Source: Microbacterium sp. B35-30 (GTDB lineage Bacteria > Actinomycetota > Actinomycetes > Actinomycetales > Microbacteriaceae). From it: DNA of 64,000 nt. The translations under genes and the position numbers were made by a program. Positions within the stretch are counted from its first letter, which is position 1, and every line of letters starts with the position of its first letter. Shown piece after piece: positions 34,526 to 42,945 of this stretch. A model generated the notes under the pieces. The model was not told the origin of the DNA. It made no database searches and was given only the letters and a program-made list of their open reading frames with translations. Location of the stretch: the NCBI RefSeq assembly GCF_010634855.1, contig NZ_MWLQ01000008.1:31905-95904 (forward strand), given 5' to 3'.

Positions 34526-35911
34526 GTGGCCGAGCAGTCCCGCCTCGACAAAGTCATCGCCCTCGCCCGTCACCGCGGGTTCGTCTTCCAAGCGGGTGAG
34601 ATCTACGGCGGATCCCGGTCGGCATGGGATTACGGTCCCCTCGGCACGGAGCTCAAGGAGAACATCCGCCGGCAGTGGTGGCAGACCTTCGTGCGCGGCC
34701 GCGGCGACATGGTCGGCCTGGACTCGTCGATCATCCTGCCCAAGCGCGTGTGGGAGGCATCCGGTCACGTCGCGACCTTCACCGACCCGCTGGTCGAGTG
34801 CCTGCAGTGCCACAAGCGCTTCCGCGCCGACAACCTCATCGAGGACTTCGAGGCGCGCAAGGGCCGCAAGGCCGAGAACGGCCTCGCCGACGTGCCGTGC
34901 CCGAACTGCGGCACCAAGGGCCAGTACACCGAGCCCAAGGCGTTCTCGGGTCTCGTGAAGACGTACCTCGGCGTCGTCGACGACGAGAGCGGCCTGTACT
35001 ACCTCCGCCCCGAGACGGCGCAGGGCATCTTCGTGAACTTCGCGAACGTGCTCACTGCGAGCCGCAAGAAGCCGCCGTTCGGCATCGGCCAGGTGGGCAA
35101 GGCGTTCCGCAACGAGATCACGCCGGGCAACTTCATCTTCCGCACGCGCGAGTTCGAGCAGATGGAGATCGAGTACTTCGTGCCGCCCGCCGATGCGCAG
35201 GAGTGGTTCGACCACTGGGTCGAGGCGTGCTGGAACTGGTTCGTCGACCTCGGCATCGACCCGGCCAACATGCGCCGGTTCGATGTGCCCGAAGAGGACC
35301 GCGCGCACTACTCCGACGGCACGATCGACGTCGAGTACCGCTTCGGGTTCGCCGGCAAGGAGTGGGGCGAGCTGATGGGCGTCGCCAACCGCACCGACTA
35401 CGACCTCGGCAGTCACAGTGAGGCGTCGGGCCAGAGCCTGTCGTACTTCGACCAGGCGTCGGGCGAGAAGTACATCCCGTACGTCATCGAGCCCTCGTTC
35501 GGCCTCACCCGCGCGATGATGGCGTTCCTCGTCGACGCGTACCACGAGGAGGAGGCGCCGAACGCGAAGGGCGGCACCGACACCCGTACGGTGCTCAAGC
35601 TCGACCCGCGCATCGCCCCCGTCAAGGCCGCGGTGCTGCCGCTGTCGCGCAACGAGCAGCTGTCGCCGATCGCCCGCGAGGTGGCCGAGGTGCTCCGCGG
35701 CGAATGGAACATCGACTTCGACGACGCCGGCGCCATCGGTCGCCGCTACCGCCGCCAGGACGAGATCGGCACGCCGTTCTGCGTCACGGTCGACTTCGAC
35801 TCGCTCGACGACCGTGCCGTCACCGTGCGCGACCGCGACACGATGGGCCAGGAGCGCGTGCCGCTCGATGGCCTGCACGCCTACCTCGCGGAGCGCCTCC
35901 AGGGCGCCTGA
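34526..35911 (+). CDS. glyS: Glycyl-tRNA synthetase, class II single-chain type
   Basis: 461 residues from GTG 34526, preceded by GGAG; the protein start [20 protein letters not shown] matches the usual beginning of the family, so ATG 34466 is rejected. A zinc-binding insert is visible (CLQCHKRF and CPNCGTKG). Motif 2 is [19 protein letters not shown], motif 3 is [13 protein letters not shown], and a C-terminal anticodon-binding domain follows ([20 protein letters not shown]). It charges tRNA-Gly in the cytosol. A perfect 18-bp-stem terminator follows the stop. It has its own promoter box, independent of the upstream membrane protein. Confidence 0.97.
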   Translation: MAEQSRLDKVIALARHRGFVFQAGEIYGGSRSAWDYGPLGTELKENIRRQWWQTFVRGRGDMVGLDSSIILPKRVWEASGHVATFTDPLVECLQCHKRFRADNLIEDFEARKGRKAENGLADVPCPNCGTKGQYTEPKAFSGLVKTYLGVVDDESGLYYLRPETAQGIFVNFANVLTASRKKPPFGIGQVGKAFRNEITPGNFIFRTREFEQMEIEYFVPPADAQEWFDHWVEACWNWFVDLGIDPANMRRFDVPEEDRAHYSDGTIDVEYRFGFAGKEWGELMGVANRTDYDLGSHSEASGQSLSYFDQASGEKYIPYVIEPSFGLTRAMMAFLVDAYHEEEAPNAKGGTDTRTVLKLDPRIAPVKAAVLPLSRNEQLSPIAREVAEVLRGEWNIDFDDAGAIGRRYRRQDEIGTPFCVTVDFDSLDDRAVTVRDRDTMGQERVPLDGLHAYLAERLQGA

Positions 35912-35920
35912 CCCGCAGGA

Positions 35921-35960
35921 CGACGGATGCCGCGACCCGCCGGGGTCGCGGCATCCGTCG
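35921..35960 (+). terminator. Strong glyS terminator
   Basis: Arms CGACGGATGCCGCGACCC (35921-35938) and its perfect inverse (35943-35960) flank a 4-base loop, followed by TTCCC. An 18-bp perfect stem 10 bases after the stop codon. Confidence 0.8.
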
Positions 35961-36012
35961 TTCCCGGCGCTGAAGCTGGGCCGTTCGCCGTCCTGACGGG
36001 GTGTTGCCGGAA

Positions 36013-36075
36013 CAGGTGATCTGACGAGCGCAGGCTGATCTCTGCGGAATCGTCCTGTTCTCGTCAGATCACCTG
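36013..36075. repeat. Inverted repeat with 16-bp arms
   Basis: CAGGTGATCTGACGAG (36013-36028) and its perfect inverse (36060-36075) flank 31 bases. AACAGG at 36011-36016 can alternatively pair with CCTGTT at 36054-36059. It lies between glyS and the convergent TetR gene. Resembles the 21918-21981 element in position and scale, but not in sequence. Confidence 0.6.
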
Positions 36076-36113
36076 ATCTCGGGCGCTGGAGGCGGCCCTC
36101 AGGCGGGCGGCCG

Positions 36114-36722
36114 TCAGCCGGGCGGTGGCGCGGCGAGGCCGCGCCACACGGCGGCGATGGTCGCGGCTGTCGCATCTCCCCAGGCCACACCGTCGAGGAG
36201 GTCGTCGGTCGCGAGGGTCGCGACGCCGTGGACAGCGGCGAACGCGACGAGCGCGGCCCGCTCGGGCGGGCCGGGTGGCAGTTCGCCGGCGTCCTGCGCG
36301 GCGCGGAAGAGGGCGACCAGTGCCGGCATCGCGATGTGACTGACCTCGACGAGCTCGGGCGACGCCGCCGGGTGGTGCTTGGCCGTGTACATAGTGCGGA
36401 GGATCGCCGGATGCCGCACCGCGAAGCCCACGTAGGCGTCGCCGGCGGCGCGGAATCGGACGGCGAACGATCCCGCCGTCTCGACGGCCTCCGCCAGTGC
36501 GGCGTTCAGTCGCTCGAACCCCAGCACCGCGACGGCGTCCAGCAGCGCCTGCTTGTCGCGGAAGTGCCGGGCGGATGCCCCGTGGCTGACGTCGAGGTCG
36601 CGCGCCAGCTGTCGCAATGACAGCGCGTCGGTTCCCTCGGCGTCGACGACCTCCCACGCCCGGTCGAGCAGCGCCGCGCGAAGATTGCCGTGGTGGTACG
36701 AGCGCTCCGTCACGGTCCCCAC
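36114..36722 (-). CDS. TetR-family transcriptional regulator
   Basis: 202 residues. The N-terminal helix-turn-helix is clear: LSLRQLARDLDVSHGASARH, residues ~40-59, then FRDKQALLDAV. The C-terminal ligand domain carries HPAILRTMYTAKHH and FAAVHGVATLATD, seen in the TetR subgroup with a WHG-type C-domain. The HTH has S-H-G-A where Y-x-H-F is more usual. It is divergent from the SDR at 36776 across 53 bases holding a palindrome over the SDR promoter, so it most likely represses that SDR and itself. The ligand is unknown. Confidence 0.92.
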   Translation of the reverse strand: MGTVTERSYHHGNLRAALLDRAWEVVDAEGTDALSLRQLARDLDVSHGASARHFRDKQALLDAVAVLGFERLNAALAEAVETAGSFAVRFRAAGDAYVGFAVRHPAILRTMYTAKHHPAASPELVEVSHIAMPALVALFRAAQDAGELPPGPPERAALVAFAAVHGVATLATDDLLDGVAWGDATAATIAAVWRGLAAPPPG

Positions 36723-36737
36723 CCTAGCGCAATGTTG

Positions 36738-36769
36738 GCATTGACAACAATGCTGTCGGTGTCTACATT
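36738..36769 (+). promoter_or_regulatory. Promoter with overlapping operator, leaderless start
   Basis: TTGACA (36741-36746), a 17-base spacer and TACATT (36764-36769) form a near-consensus promoter; ATG 36776 follows after 6 bases. GCATTG-ACAA-CAATGC (36738-36753) is a perfect inverted repeat covering the -35 box, and TGTTG/CAACA also pair. This is a repressor-operator layout for the adjacent TetR protein. Confidence 0.7.
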
Positions 36770-36775
36770 TGCGAC

Positions 36776-37558
36776 ATGACCGTCACGTACCGCGGCACGA
36801 CCGCCCTCATCACCGGAGCTAGCGCCGGGCTCGGCACCGAGTTCGCCGAGCAGCTCGCCGCCCGCGGCGCCGATCTCGTGCTCGTCGCACGGCGCGAAGA
36901 GCGCCTGCGCGAGCTGGCGGAGCGGCTGGAAGCAGCGCACGGCATCAGGGCGACGGTGCTCCCGCTCGACCTCTCGCGGGCGGATGCCGCCGCCACCCTC
37001 CGCGCCTCGCTCGACGAGCGCGGCATCCGCGTCCAGACCCTCGTCAACAACGCCGGCTTCGGCATGAAGGGGGCCTTGGCCGACGCCGACCCCGGCCGGA
37101 TCGCCGAGATGGTGCAGGTCAACGTCGCGAACCTCGTTGCCGTGACGCGCGAGCTCCTGCCGGAGCTCGTCGCCGAGGGTCGCGGCGCTCTGGTGAACGT
37201 CGCGAGCACGGCGGCCTATCAGCCGTGTCCGAACATGGCGGTGTACGGCGCGACGAAGGCCTTCGTCCTCAGCTTCACCGAGGCGCTCGCGTACGAGACG
37301 CGCGAGAGCGGCCTCCGCGTCCTGGCGCTCAGTCCGGGCGCCACGCGCACCGAGTTCTTCGACGTGGTCGGCACCGAGGACGCTGCGGTGGGCCGATTCC
37401 AGACGCCGGCGCAGGTCGTCGGCCTCGCGCTGCGCGAGCTCGATCGTGGCCGGCGGGCGAGCGTGGTGTCGGGCTGGGCCAATGCGGTGAGTGCCAAGCT
37501 CGCCGGCCTCATGCCGCGGCGACTCACGCTGGCGGTCAGCGGGCGCGTGCTGCGCTGA
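36776..37558 (+). CDS. Short-chain dehydrogenase/reductase
   Basis: 260 residues. TGASAGLGTEF (cofactor), ARREERLREL after strand two (NADP preference), VNNAGFGMKG, VASTAAYQP (serine) and YGATK (Tyr-Lys). The segment VLSFTEALAYETRESGLRVLALSPGATRTEF and the hydrophobic C-terminus belong to the DltE/oxoacyl-reductase-like group of SDRs. Substrate unknown. Regulation by the divergent TetR gene is strongly suggested, and the start codon lies at the predicted transcription start. Confidence 0.87.
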   Translation: MTVTYRGTTALITGASAGLGTEFAEQLAARGADLVLVARREERLRELAERLEAAHGIRATVLPLDLSRADAAATLRASLDERGIRVQTLVNNAGFGMKGALADADPGRIAEMVQVNVANLVAVTRELLPELVAEGRGALVNVASTAAYQPCPNMAVYGATKAFVLSFTEALAYETRESGLRVLALSPGATRTEFFDVVGTEDAAVGRFQTPAQVVGLALRELDRGRRASVVSGWANAVSAKLAGLMPRRLTLAVSGRVLR

Positions 37559-37715
37559 ACCTGCGGCGGCCGCAGGCCCCGCGGGCGGTGCGACCCTCCG
37601 GCTCGGCGTGTCGCCCGTGTTACGGGTCTGTGACTCAGTCGCGTGGCGCCCTCTGCCACGCCTTCATAAGTGGCTGATCACAACATATATCGCAACACGG
37701 TGTGTCTCGGGTGCG

Positions 37716-37732
37716 TTTACAACGTTTGTAAA
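37716..37732. promoter_or_regulatory. TTTACAA-CGT-TTGTAAA operator candidate
   Basis: A perfect 7+7 inverted repeat with a 3-base centre, sharing AACGTTT with the palindrome upstream of the rhamnogalacturonan enzyme. LacI-type by appearance. Confidence 0.5.
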
Positions 37733-37751
37733 TTCCTCCAGGATTGCTTGC

Positions 37752-37763
37752 GGGAGCGCTCCC
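37752..37763. promoter_or_regulatory. CelR-like operator GGGAGCGCTCCC
   Basis: A perfect 12-bp palindrome, flanked by C and A. It equals the core of the site bound by the LacI-family regulator CelR in Thermobifida fusca (TGGGAGCGCTCCCA), which responds to cellobiose. It stands 128 bases before the start codon. Confidence 0.6.
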
Positions 37764-37890
37764 ACACCTGCTTGAGTCGACCCATCGATCGGCATGGACG
37801 CTGACGGTGCGCCGCAGCATCCGGTGACCTCCCCTGCCGAGAGAACAGCCGCCGCGCGTCCGTCTCGTCCGCGACTTCAGGAGTTTCGGC

Positions 37891-40800
37891 GTGAGATTCA
37901 GCACCATCGGCAAGGCGCTCCTCGTGGGCGTGGGATGCGCGGCGCTCATCGGAGCGGCGCTGCCCGCGACGGCGGCCGCAGGAGGCGAGGGGTTTCAGCT
38001 CACGCCCCCCGAGGAACAACAGGCGGTGACCCCATCACCGGCGACCGGGTTACCCTGCACGACGGCGCCCACGGTCCGGTCGTCGAGTTCGCTCCCGCGC
38101 AGCGCGAGTCCGGCGCACCGGTCAGCTACGCGAGCTACGGCGACGAGGAGCACTACTACGTGATCCCCTCGGACGTGGCAAGGCTCGTCCCGACGGAGCT
38201 CGACCTGAGCCTGTTCGACGTGAAGGCCCTCGCGGAGGTCGCATCCGACGACCGCCTGCCGGTCATCGTGCAGTCGACTGAGCCGACGGATGCGAAAGCC
38301 GACGCCGCCGAGTGGGAGGCGCTCTCGGTCGACCCCGACCGCACACTCGAGTCGATCGACGCGATCTCGGGCGACGTGCCCGCCGAAGGTGCGCCCGAGC
38401 TCATCGAGGCGGCGTCCGCGGGAACCTCGGTCGAGAAGGTGTGGCTGGATGCCCCGACCGAGGCGCTCGACGCGATCTCGGCGCCGCAGATCGGCGCCCC
38501 CGCGGCGTGGGAGGCGGGCCTCGACGGCACGGGCGCCGTCGTCGCCGTGCTCGACACGGGCATCGACACCACCCACCCCGACCTCGACGAGGGCGTCGTG
38601 ATCGGCGAGCGCGACTTCACCGGAAGCGGGACGGCGAAGGATGCTGCCGGCCACGGCACGCATGTGGCGTCGATCGTCGCCGGCACGGGCGAGGCCTCGG
38701 GCGGCGCGAATCGCGGTGTGGCGTACGGCGCCAAGCTGTTGAACGGGCGCGTGCTCAACGCCGCCGGCTTCGGCGAGACCTCCTGGATCATCGATGCGAT
38801 GGAGTGGGCGGCCGCGGAAGGCGCCGACGTCATCAACATGAGCCTCGGCGTCAGGGGCGAGTACACCGACGGCAAGGACCCCGGAGCCCTGGCGATCGAC
38901 TCGCTCTCGCAGCGCTACGACACGCTGGTCGTCGTCGCGGCCGGCAACGAGGGGGCCCGCGGTGCGACGACGGTCACAACCCCCGGCACCGCGGACAGCG
39001 CCCTGACGGTCGGCGCGGTCGACGAGTGGGACCAGCTCGCGGGCTTCTCGTCGACCGGGCCGCGCTTCGGCGATGCGGGCGTCAAGCCCGACGTCACCGC
39101 GCCGGGCGCGTGGATCCTGGCGGCCCGTGCGGCCGGCACGCGGCCCGACCTGCCGGCCGGCGACATGTACCTCTACGACGGGGGCACGTCGATGGCGGCG
39201 CCGCACGTCGCCGGTGCCGCGGCGATCCTGAAGGCGGCTCGCCCCGACCTCGACGGCGAGGCGCTGAAAGCGCTGCTCATGGGCACCGCTCAGCCGACGG
39301 TGGGCAACATCTGGCGGGAGGGCGCGGGCAAGGTCATCATCCCCGCCGCGATCGCCGAGCCGCTGTACGCCGACCCGGCCTCGCTGTCGGTCGGGGTGTT
39401 CGCCTCGCCGCGTTCCACGCAGAGTCCCCGCACGACGACCATCGACTACACCAACACCTCGGGGACGCCCTTCACGCTCTACCTCTCGACCGCGGCTTCG
39501 GGCTCGGACGGCGCTCCGGCAGCGGAGGGGACCGTGACGCTCTCGAGCGATGTGGTCACCGTCCCGGCCAGGGGCACGGCATCCGTCGACGTCACCGTCG
39601 ACCCGCGCGTCGACGACCCCGGCTTCTACACGGGCACGGTGACCGCAGCCGGGCCCGGCTTCGCGCCCGTGCGAACGGTCATGGGCTGGCAGGTCGAGCA
39701 GGACCTCGCGCACCTGCACTTCGAGGCCCTGCAGCCCGACGGCACGCCGGTCATCTCGTGGAGCTCCGCGACCCTGTACAACCTCGACGATCCGTCGATG
39801 ATCCACTCCGTGTCGTTCGTTCAGGGCAAGGCCGATGTTCGCCTGCCGCTGGGGCGGTACGCCATCCTCGGCGTGCTCGACAACAGCAAACCCGGCGCGG
39901 AGCTCATCAGCGGTGCGACGCTGTTCACGCGTGACCTCGACGTGACGGAGGTCGGCGACCAGACGGTGGTCATCGATGCGACCCAGGCCCTGCCCGTCAC
40001 CGTCGACACCGAGAAGAAGGCGCAGGTGACCAACATCGAGCAGGTGCTCAAGCGCACTCTGCCCGGCTGGGGCTGGCCGGTGCAGCAGGCGACGAGCTTC
40101 AGCACGATCGTCACGCGGCCGGGGCTCCCGGAGCAGCTCTACGTGCTGGCCGAAGGGGAGCTGGCAGGCGAGGAGATCCTCACCGAGAGCTGGCTGCTCG
40201 GCGCACCGAAGCTCGACGTCCAGGCGGTCTCCGCGTTGACGACCCTCGATCTGGCCGAGGATCTGCGCTACGCCGTCACGTCTCCCGAGCTCAAGGGCAA
40301 GGTGAGTGCCACCATCGTCGATGCGGGCACCGGGACGCCTGCCGAGCTGCAGAAGGCGGCCGTGGCGGGCAAGATCGCCCTTGTCGAGGCGCGCCCCGAG
40401 CCGGTGGGTCGGGTGATGCTGCTCAATGCTCAGGCTCAGGCGGCGAAGGACGCCGGCGCGATCGCGGTGATCGCCTATGGCGCCCACGATGGCCCGTACT
40501 GGGAGGATGTCGACTTCCGCGCGATGGGAGAGTTCCCCGACAAGACGCTTCCGACGCTGACGCTGTCGCGTGAGAAGGGACTCGAGCTGCTCGCCCTCGC
40601 GTCGGCGAAGAAGGGTGCGAAGCTGACCGGTACCGGCTACGGGTACCCGCCGTACGACTACGCGTTCGCCAAGGTGGAGCACGGCATCCCGTCCAGCCTC
40701 AACTACACGCTCGATGGATCGAACACGGCATCCGTCAGCAGCGCGGTGAAGGGGCAGACCGCGGGCACCTCTCTTCAGGAGTGGCACATGATGGTCACCG

Positions 40801-41678
40801 ACGAGAGTTACATCGGCTACAACCGCTGGCTGGACGAGCCGATCGCCGAGCGGACGATCCACTACTACGCCGATCCGGCGGCGAGGTATCAGCACTCCGC
40901 GGAGGCCTACGCGGGCGGCGCGAACCCGGGCGAGGTGTTCCCGACGGCGTTCATGGGCGCGTTGCGCTCGTACCAGCCCGGCGAGACCGCGAGCGAGACG
41001 CTGCTCGGTCAGGTCGTGCACGGCGGGCTGCTGCCCGACCCGGCCTCGCCGGCCCAGTCGTCGGTGCGTCGCGAAGGCGACACCCTGATGATCGACCTGC
41101 CATACCGGGTCGACGGCGACGGCAACCCGAACATCGCCGGTCCCGACGGCGGAACCGACAGCCGGTTCCAGCTGTGGGTGGACGACGAGCTCTACGTGAC
41201 CGGCGAGTACGCGAACGGCTCCGGCGAGGTGCCCGCCGAGGCGCGCACCTACCGCGTGCTCCTCGACGCCGACCGGTATGAGCGGTGGTGGACGCAGTCC
41301 ACCGAGGTCAGCACCGAGTGGTCCTTCACGAGCAGCACCACCGATGCCCTCACGGTGCTGCCGCTGCTGCAGCTCGACTACGGCGTGCAGGGCCTCGACG
41401 CCCTGAACGTCGCCGCAGGAAAGCGGATCAGCCTGACCCCGACCGTGTCGCACCAGGACGGCTCGACGGGGGCGGCGATCAGCGGCCTCAAGCTGTGGGC
41501 GTCGTACGACGGCGGGCGCACGTGGACCACGATTGCGGTGACGGGCTCGGCCGGCTCGTACTCGGCCAGCATCACCCCGCCGAAGGGCACGACGAAGATC
41601 GCGCTCAAGTCCGAGGCGTGGGATGCCGCCGGCAGCACCTTCAAGGAGACGGTCCTGGACGCGATCGCACTGAAGTGA
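37891..41678 (+). CDS. Secreted subtilisin-like (S8) serine protease, apparent frameshift
   Basis: From GTG 37891 (CAGGAG upstream) the frame gives a signal peptide, MRFSTIGKALLVGVGCAALI then ALPATAAAGG, and reads to about 38030. The rest of the protein, from GDPITGDRVTLHDG to the TGA at 41678, lies in the next frame back. Catalytic residues are intact: Asp in VLDTGID (codon 38552), His in GHGTHVA (38652) and Ser in GGTSMAAPHVAG (39189). A late protease-associated-like insert (VAGKIALVEARPEPV) and a C-terminal beta domain follow; total about 1260 residues. A 7-base deletion, or a sequencing error, at ~38023-38030 would explain the break. If real, secretion is lost. CelR-like and AACGTTT palindromes suggest carbohydrate control. 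Confidence 0.82.
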
Positions 41679-41727
41679 CCCGCGGCAGCCGCACGGTGGC
41701 CCGCTGAGGGCGCTGAGCAGGACGACT

Positions 41728-41757
41728 CGGAGGGCTCGCGCAACGCGCGGCCCTCCG
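41728..41757. terminator. Hairpin between convergent genes
   Basis: CGGAGGGC (41728-41735) pairs with GCCCTCCG (41750-41757); CGCG-CAA-CGCG extends the stem within. It serves the subtilase and the convergent DUF1801 gene. Confidence 0.6.
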
Positions 41758-41782
41758 GTCGTGCACGGTGCAGGCCGGAGGG

Positions 41783-42205
41783 TCAGTCGGTGACGGTGAA
41801 CACCGCGGAGCCGGTGTCGCCCTCGATCACGCGACGGTAGTCCTCGGCGACGATCTCTCGCAGGATGTCGGCATCGATCGCCTCGAGGTCCTTGATGTAG
41901 AGGCAGCCCACACCCGTCTCATGGGGTCCGAGCTTGCCGAGCCGGTCGGCGTGGGCGCCGGTGTCGAGCAGGTACACCGTGGTGGCCTGGCGACGCGGCG
42001 AGAACGCGGCGATGGGGACGTCGCCCTCGGTGCCGGTGGGGTAGCGGTAGTGGCACGACCCGAAGCCCACGATCGTGCCCCACATCTCGGGTTCGCGCCC
42101 GGTGACCTCACGCAAGAGCGCGACCATCGTCTCGGCATCCCGCTGCCGCTTCGCGGGACTCACCCCGGCGACGAACTCGCCGACGTCCGCTTCCGTCTTC
42201 TTCAT
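41783..42205 (-). CDS. DUF1801-family protein
   Basis: 140 residues. The order TVGEFVAGVSPAKRQRDAETMV-like start, MWGTIVGFGSCHYRYPTG, and a late GVGCLYIKDLEAIDADILREIV are typical of DUF1801 (YdhG-like) proteins. There are no membrane segments and no signal. Its start overlaps the stop of the HhH-GPD gene by one base (TGATG), so it is coupled to a DNA-repair-like protein. Function unknown. Confidence 0.87.
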   Translation of the reverse strand: MKKTEADVGEFVAGVSPAKRQRDAETMVALLREVTGREPEMWGTIVGFGSCHYRYPTGTEGDVPIAAFSPRRQATTVYLLDTGAHADRLGKLGPHETGVGCLYIKDLEAIDADILREIVAEDYRRVIEGDTGSAVFTVTD

Positions 42206-42786
42206 CAGACGCCTCCGCCGCCGGATTTCGCCGCGGCCTTCATGGCGCGCTTGTGCTCGCGCACCTTCGTCAACGACTCCGGCGAGACGATGTCGGCGAC
42301 GCTGCGGAACGAGCCGTCCTCGCCGTAGGGCGCGGATGCCTCACGCCACCCGTCGCCGGTGAACCCGTACTGCTTACCCAGCAGCGCAAGGAAGATCTTC
42401 GCCTTCTGCTCCCCGAACCCCGGCAAAGCCCTGAGCCGCTTCAGCACGGTCGCGCCGTCCGGCTCGTCGCGCGTCCAGATCGCCGCGGCGTCGTCGTCCC
42501 AGTCCCGGCCGATCGCCGCGCAGAGCGCCTGCACGCGAGCGGCCATCGACCCCGGGAACCGGTGCACCGCGGGGGTGGCCGAGAACAGCCCCGCGAACGC
42601 CTCCGGATCGAAGCTCGCAAGGGCGGCGGCATCCAGCGTCCCCGCGCGTTCCGAGATCTTGAGCGGACCGGCGAATGCGGTCTCCATCGCGACCTGCTGG
42701 TCGAGCAGCATGCCGATGAGCAGGGCGAGCGGATCGTCGGTCAGCAGGCGATCGGCCTCGTCGTCACCCGTGATGTGGAGCGTCAT
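42205..42786 (-). CDS. HhH-GPD-type DNA repair protein
   Basis: 193 residues. DPLALLIGMLLDQQVAMETAF opens a glycosylase-like helical core, and the helix-hairpin-helix reads RLRALPGFGEQKAKIFLAL. The length is short for a full DNA glycosylase and fits the small actinobacterial HhH-GPD proteins annotated as base-excision repair. An aspartate following the HhH where the catalytic Asp would be expected is not clear, so activity is uncertain. It forms an operon with the DUF1801 gene and is divergent from the ABC exporter. Confidence 0.85.
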   Translation of the reverse strand: MTLHITGDDEADRLLTDDPLALLIGMLLDQQVAMETAFAGPLKISERAGTLDAAALASFDPEAFAGLFSATPAVHRFPGSMAARVQALCAAIGRDWDDDAAAIWTRDEPDGATVLKRLRALPGFGEQKAKIFLALLGKQYGFTGDGWREASAPYGEDGSFRSVADIVSPESLTKVREHKRAMKAAAKSGGGGV

Positions 42787-42945
42787 GGCCCCCAGTCTCC
42801 CACCCCGGGCCGACGCCGGAACAGGCCGGTGCCCACGGTGCGGACGGCACCGCCGCTCGGCCGTGGAAGGATCGACGGAAACCCTGATTTGATGAGGTTC
42901 GCAGAACCCCCATCAGCGTCGAACGAACCGCGGAGGACCGAGCCC

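Larger units (their letters stand above)
37559..37890. other. 332-base intergenic region before the subtilase
   Basis: It contains a 7-bp-arm hairpin GCGTGGC/GCCACGC (37641-37661), probably ending the SDR gene, an AT-rich stretch (CATAAGTGG, CATATATCG) likely to hold the subtilase promoter, two palindromic operators (37716-37732, 37752-37763), and CAGGAG seven bases before GTG 37891. Confidence 0.6.

Noticed and set aside
37995..41453. A 1152-codon open frame on the minus strand
   Set aside because: Antisense shadow of the subtilase; the forward frame carries the complete catalytic triad.
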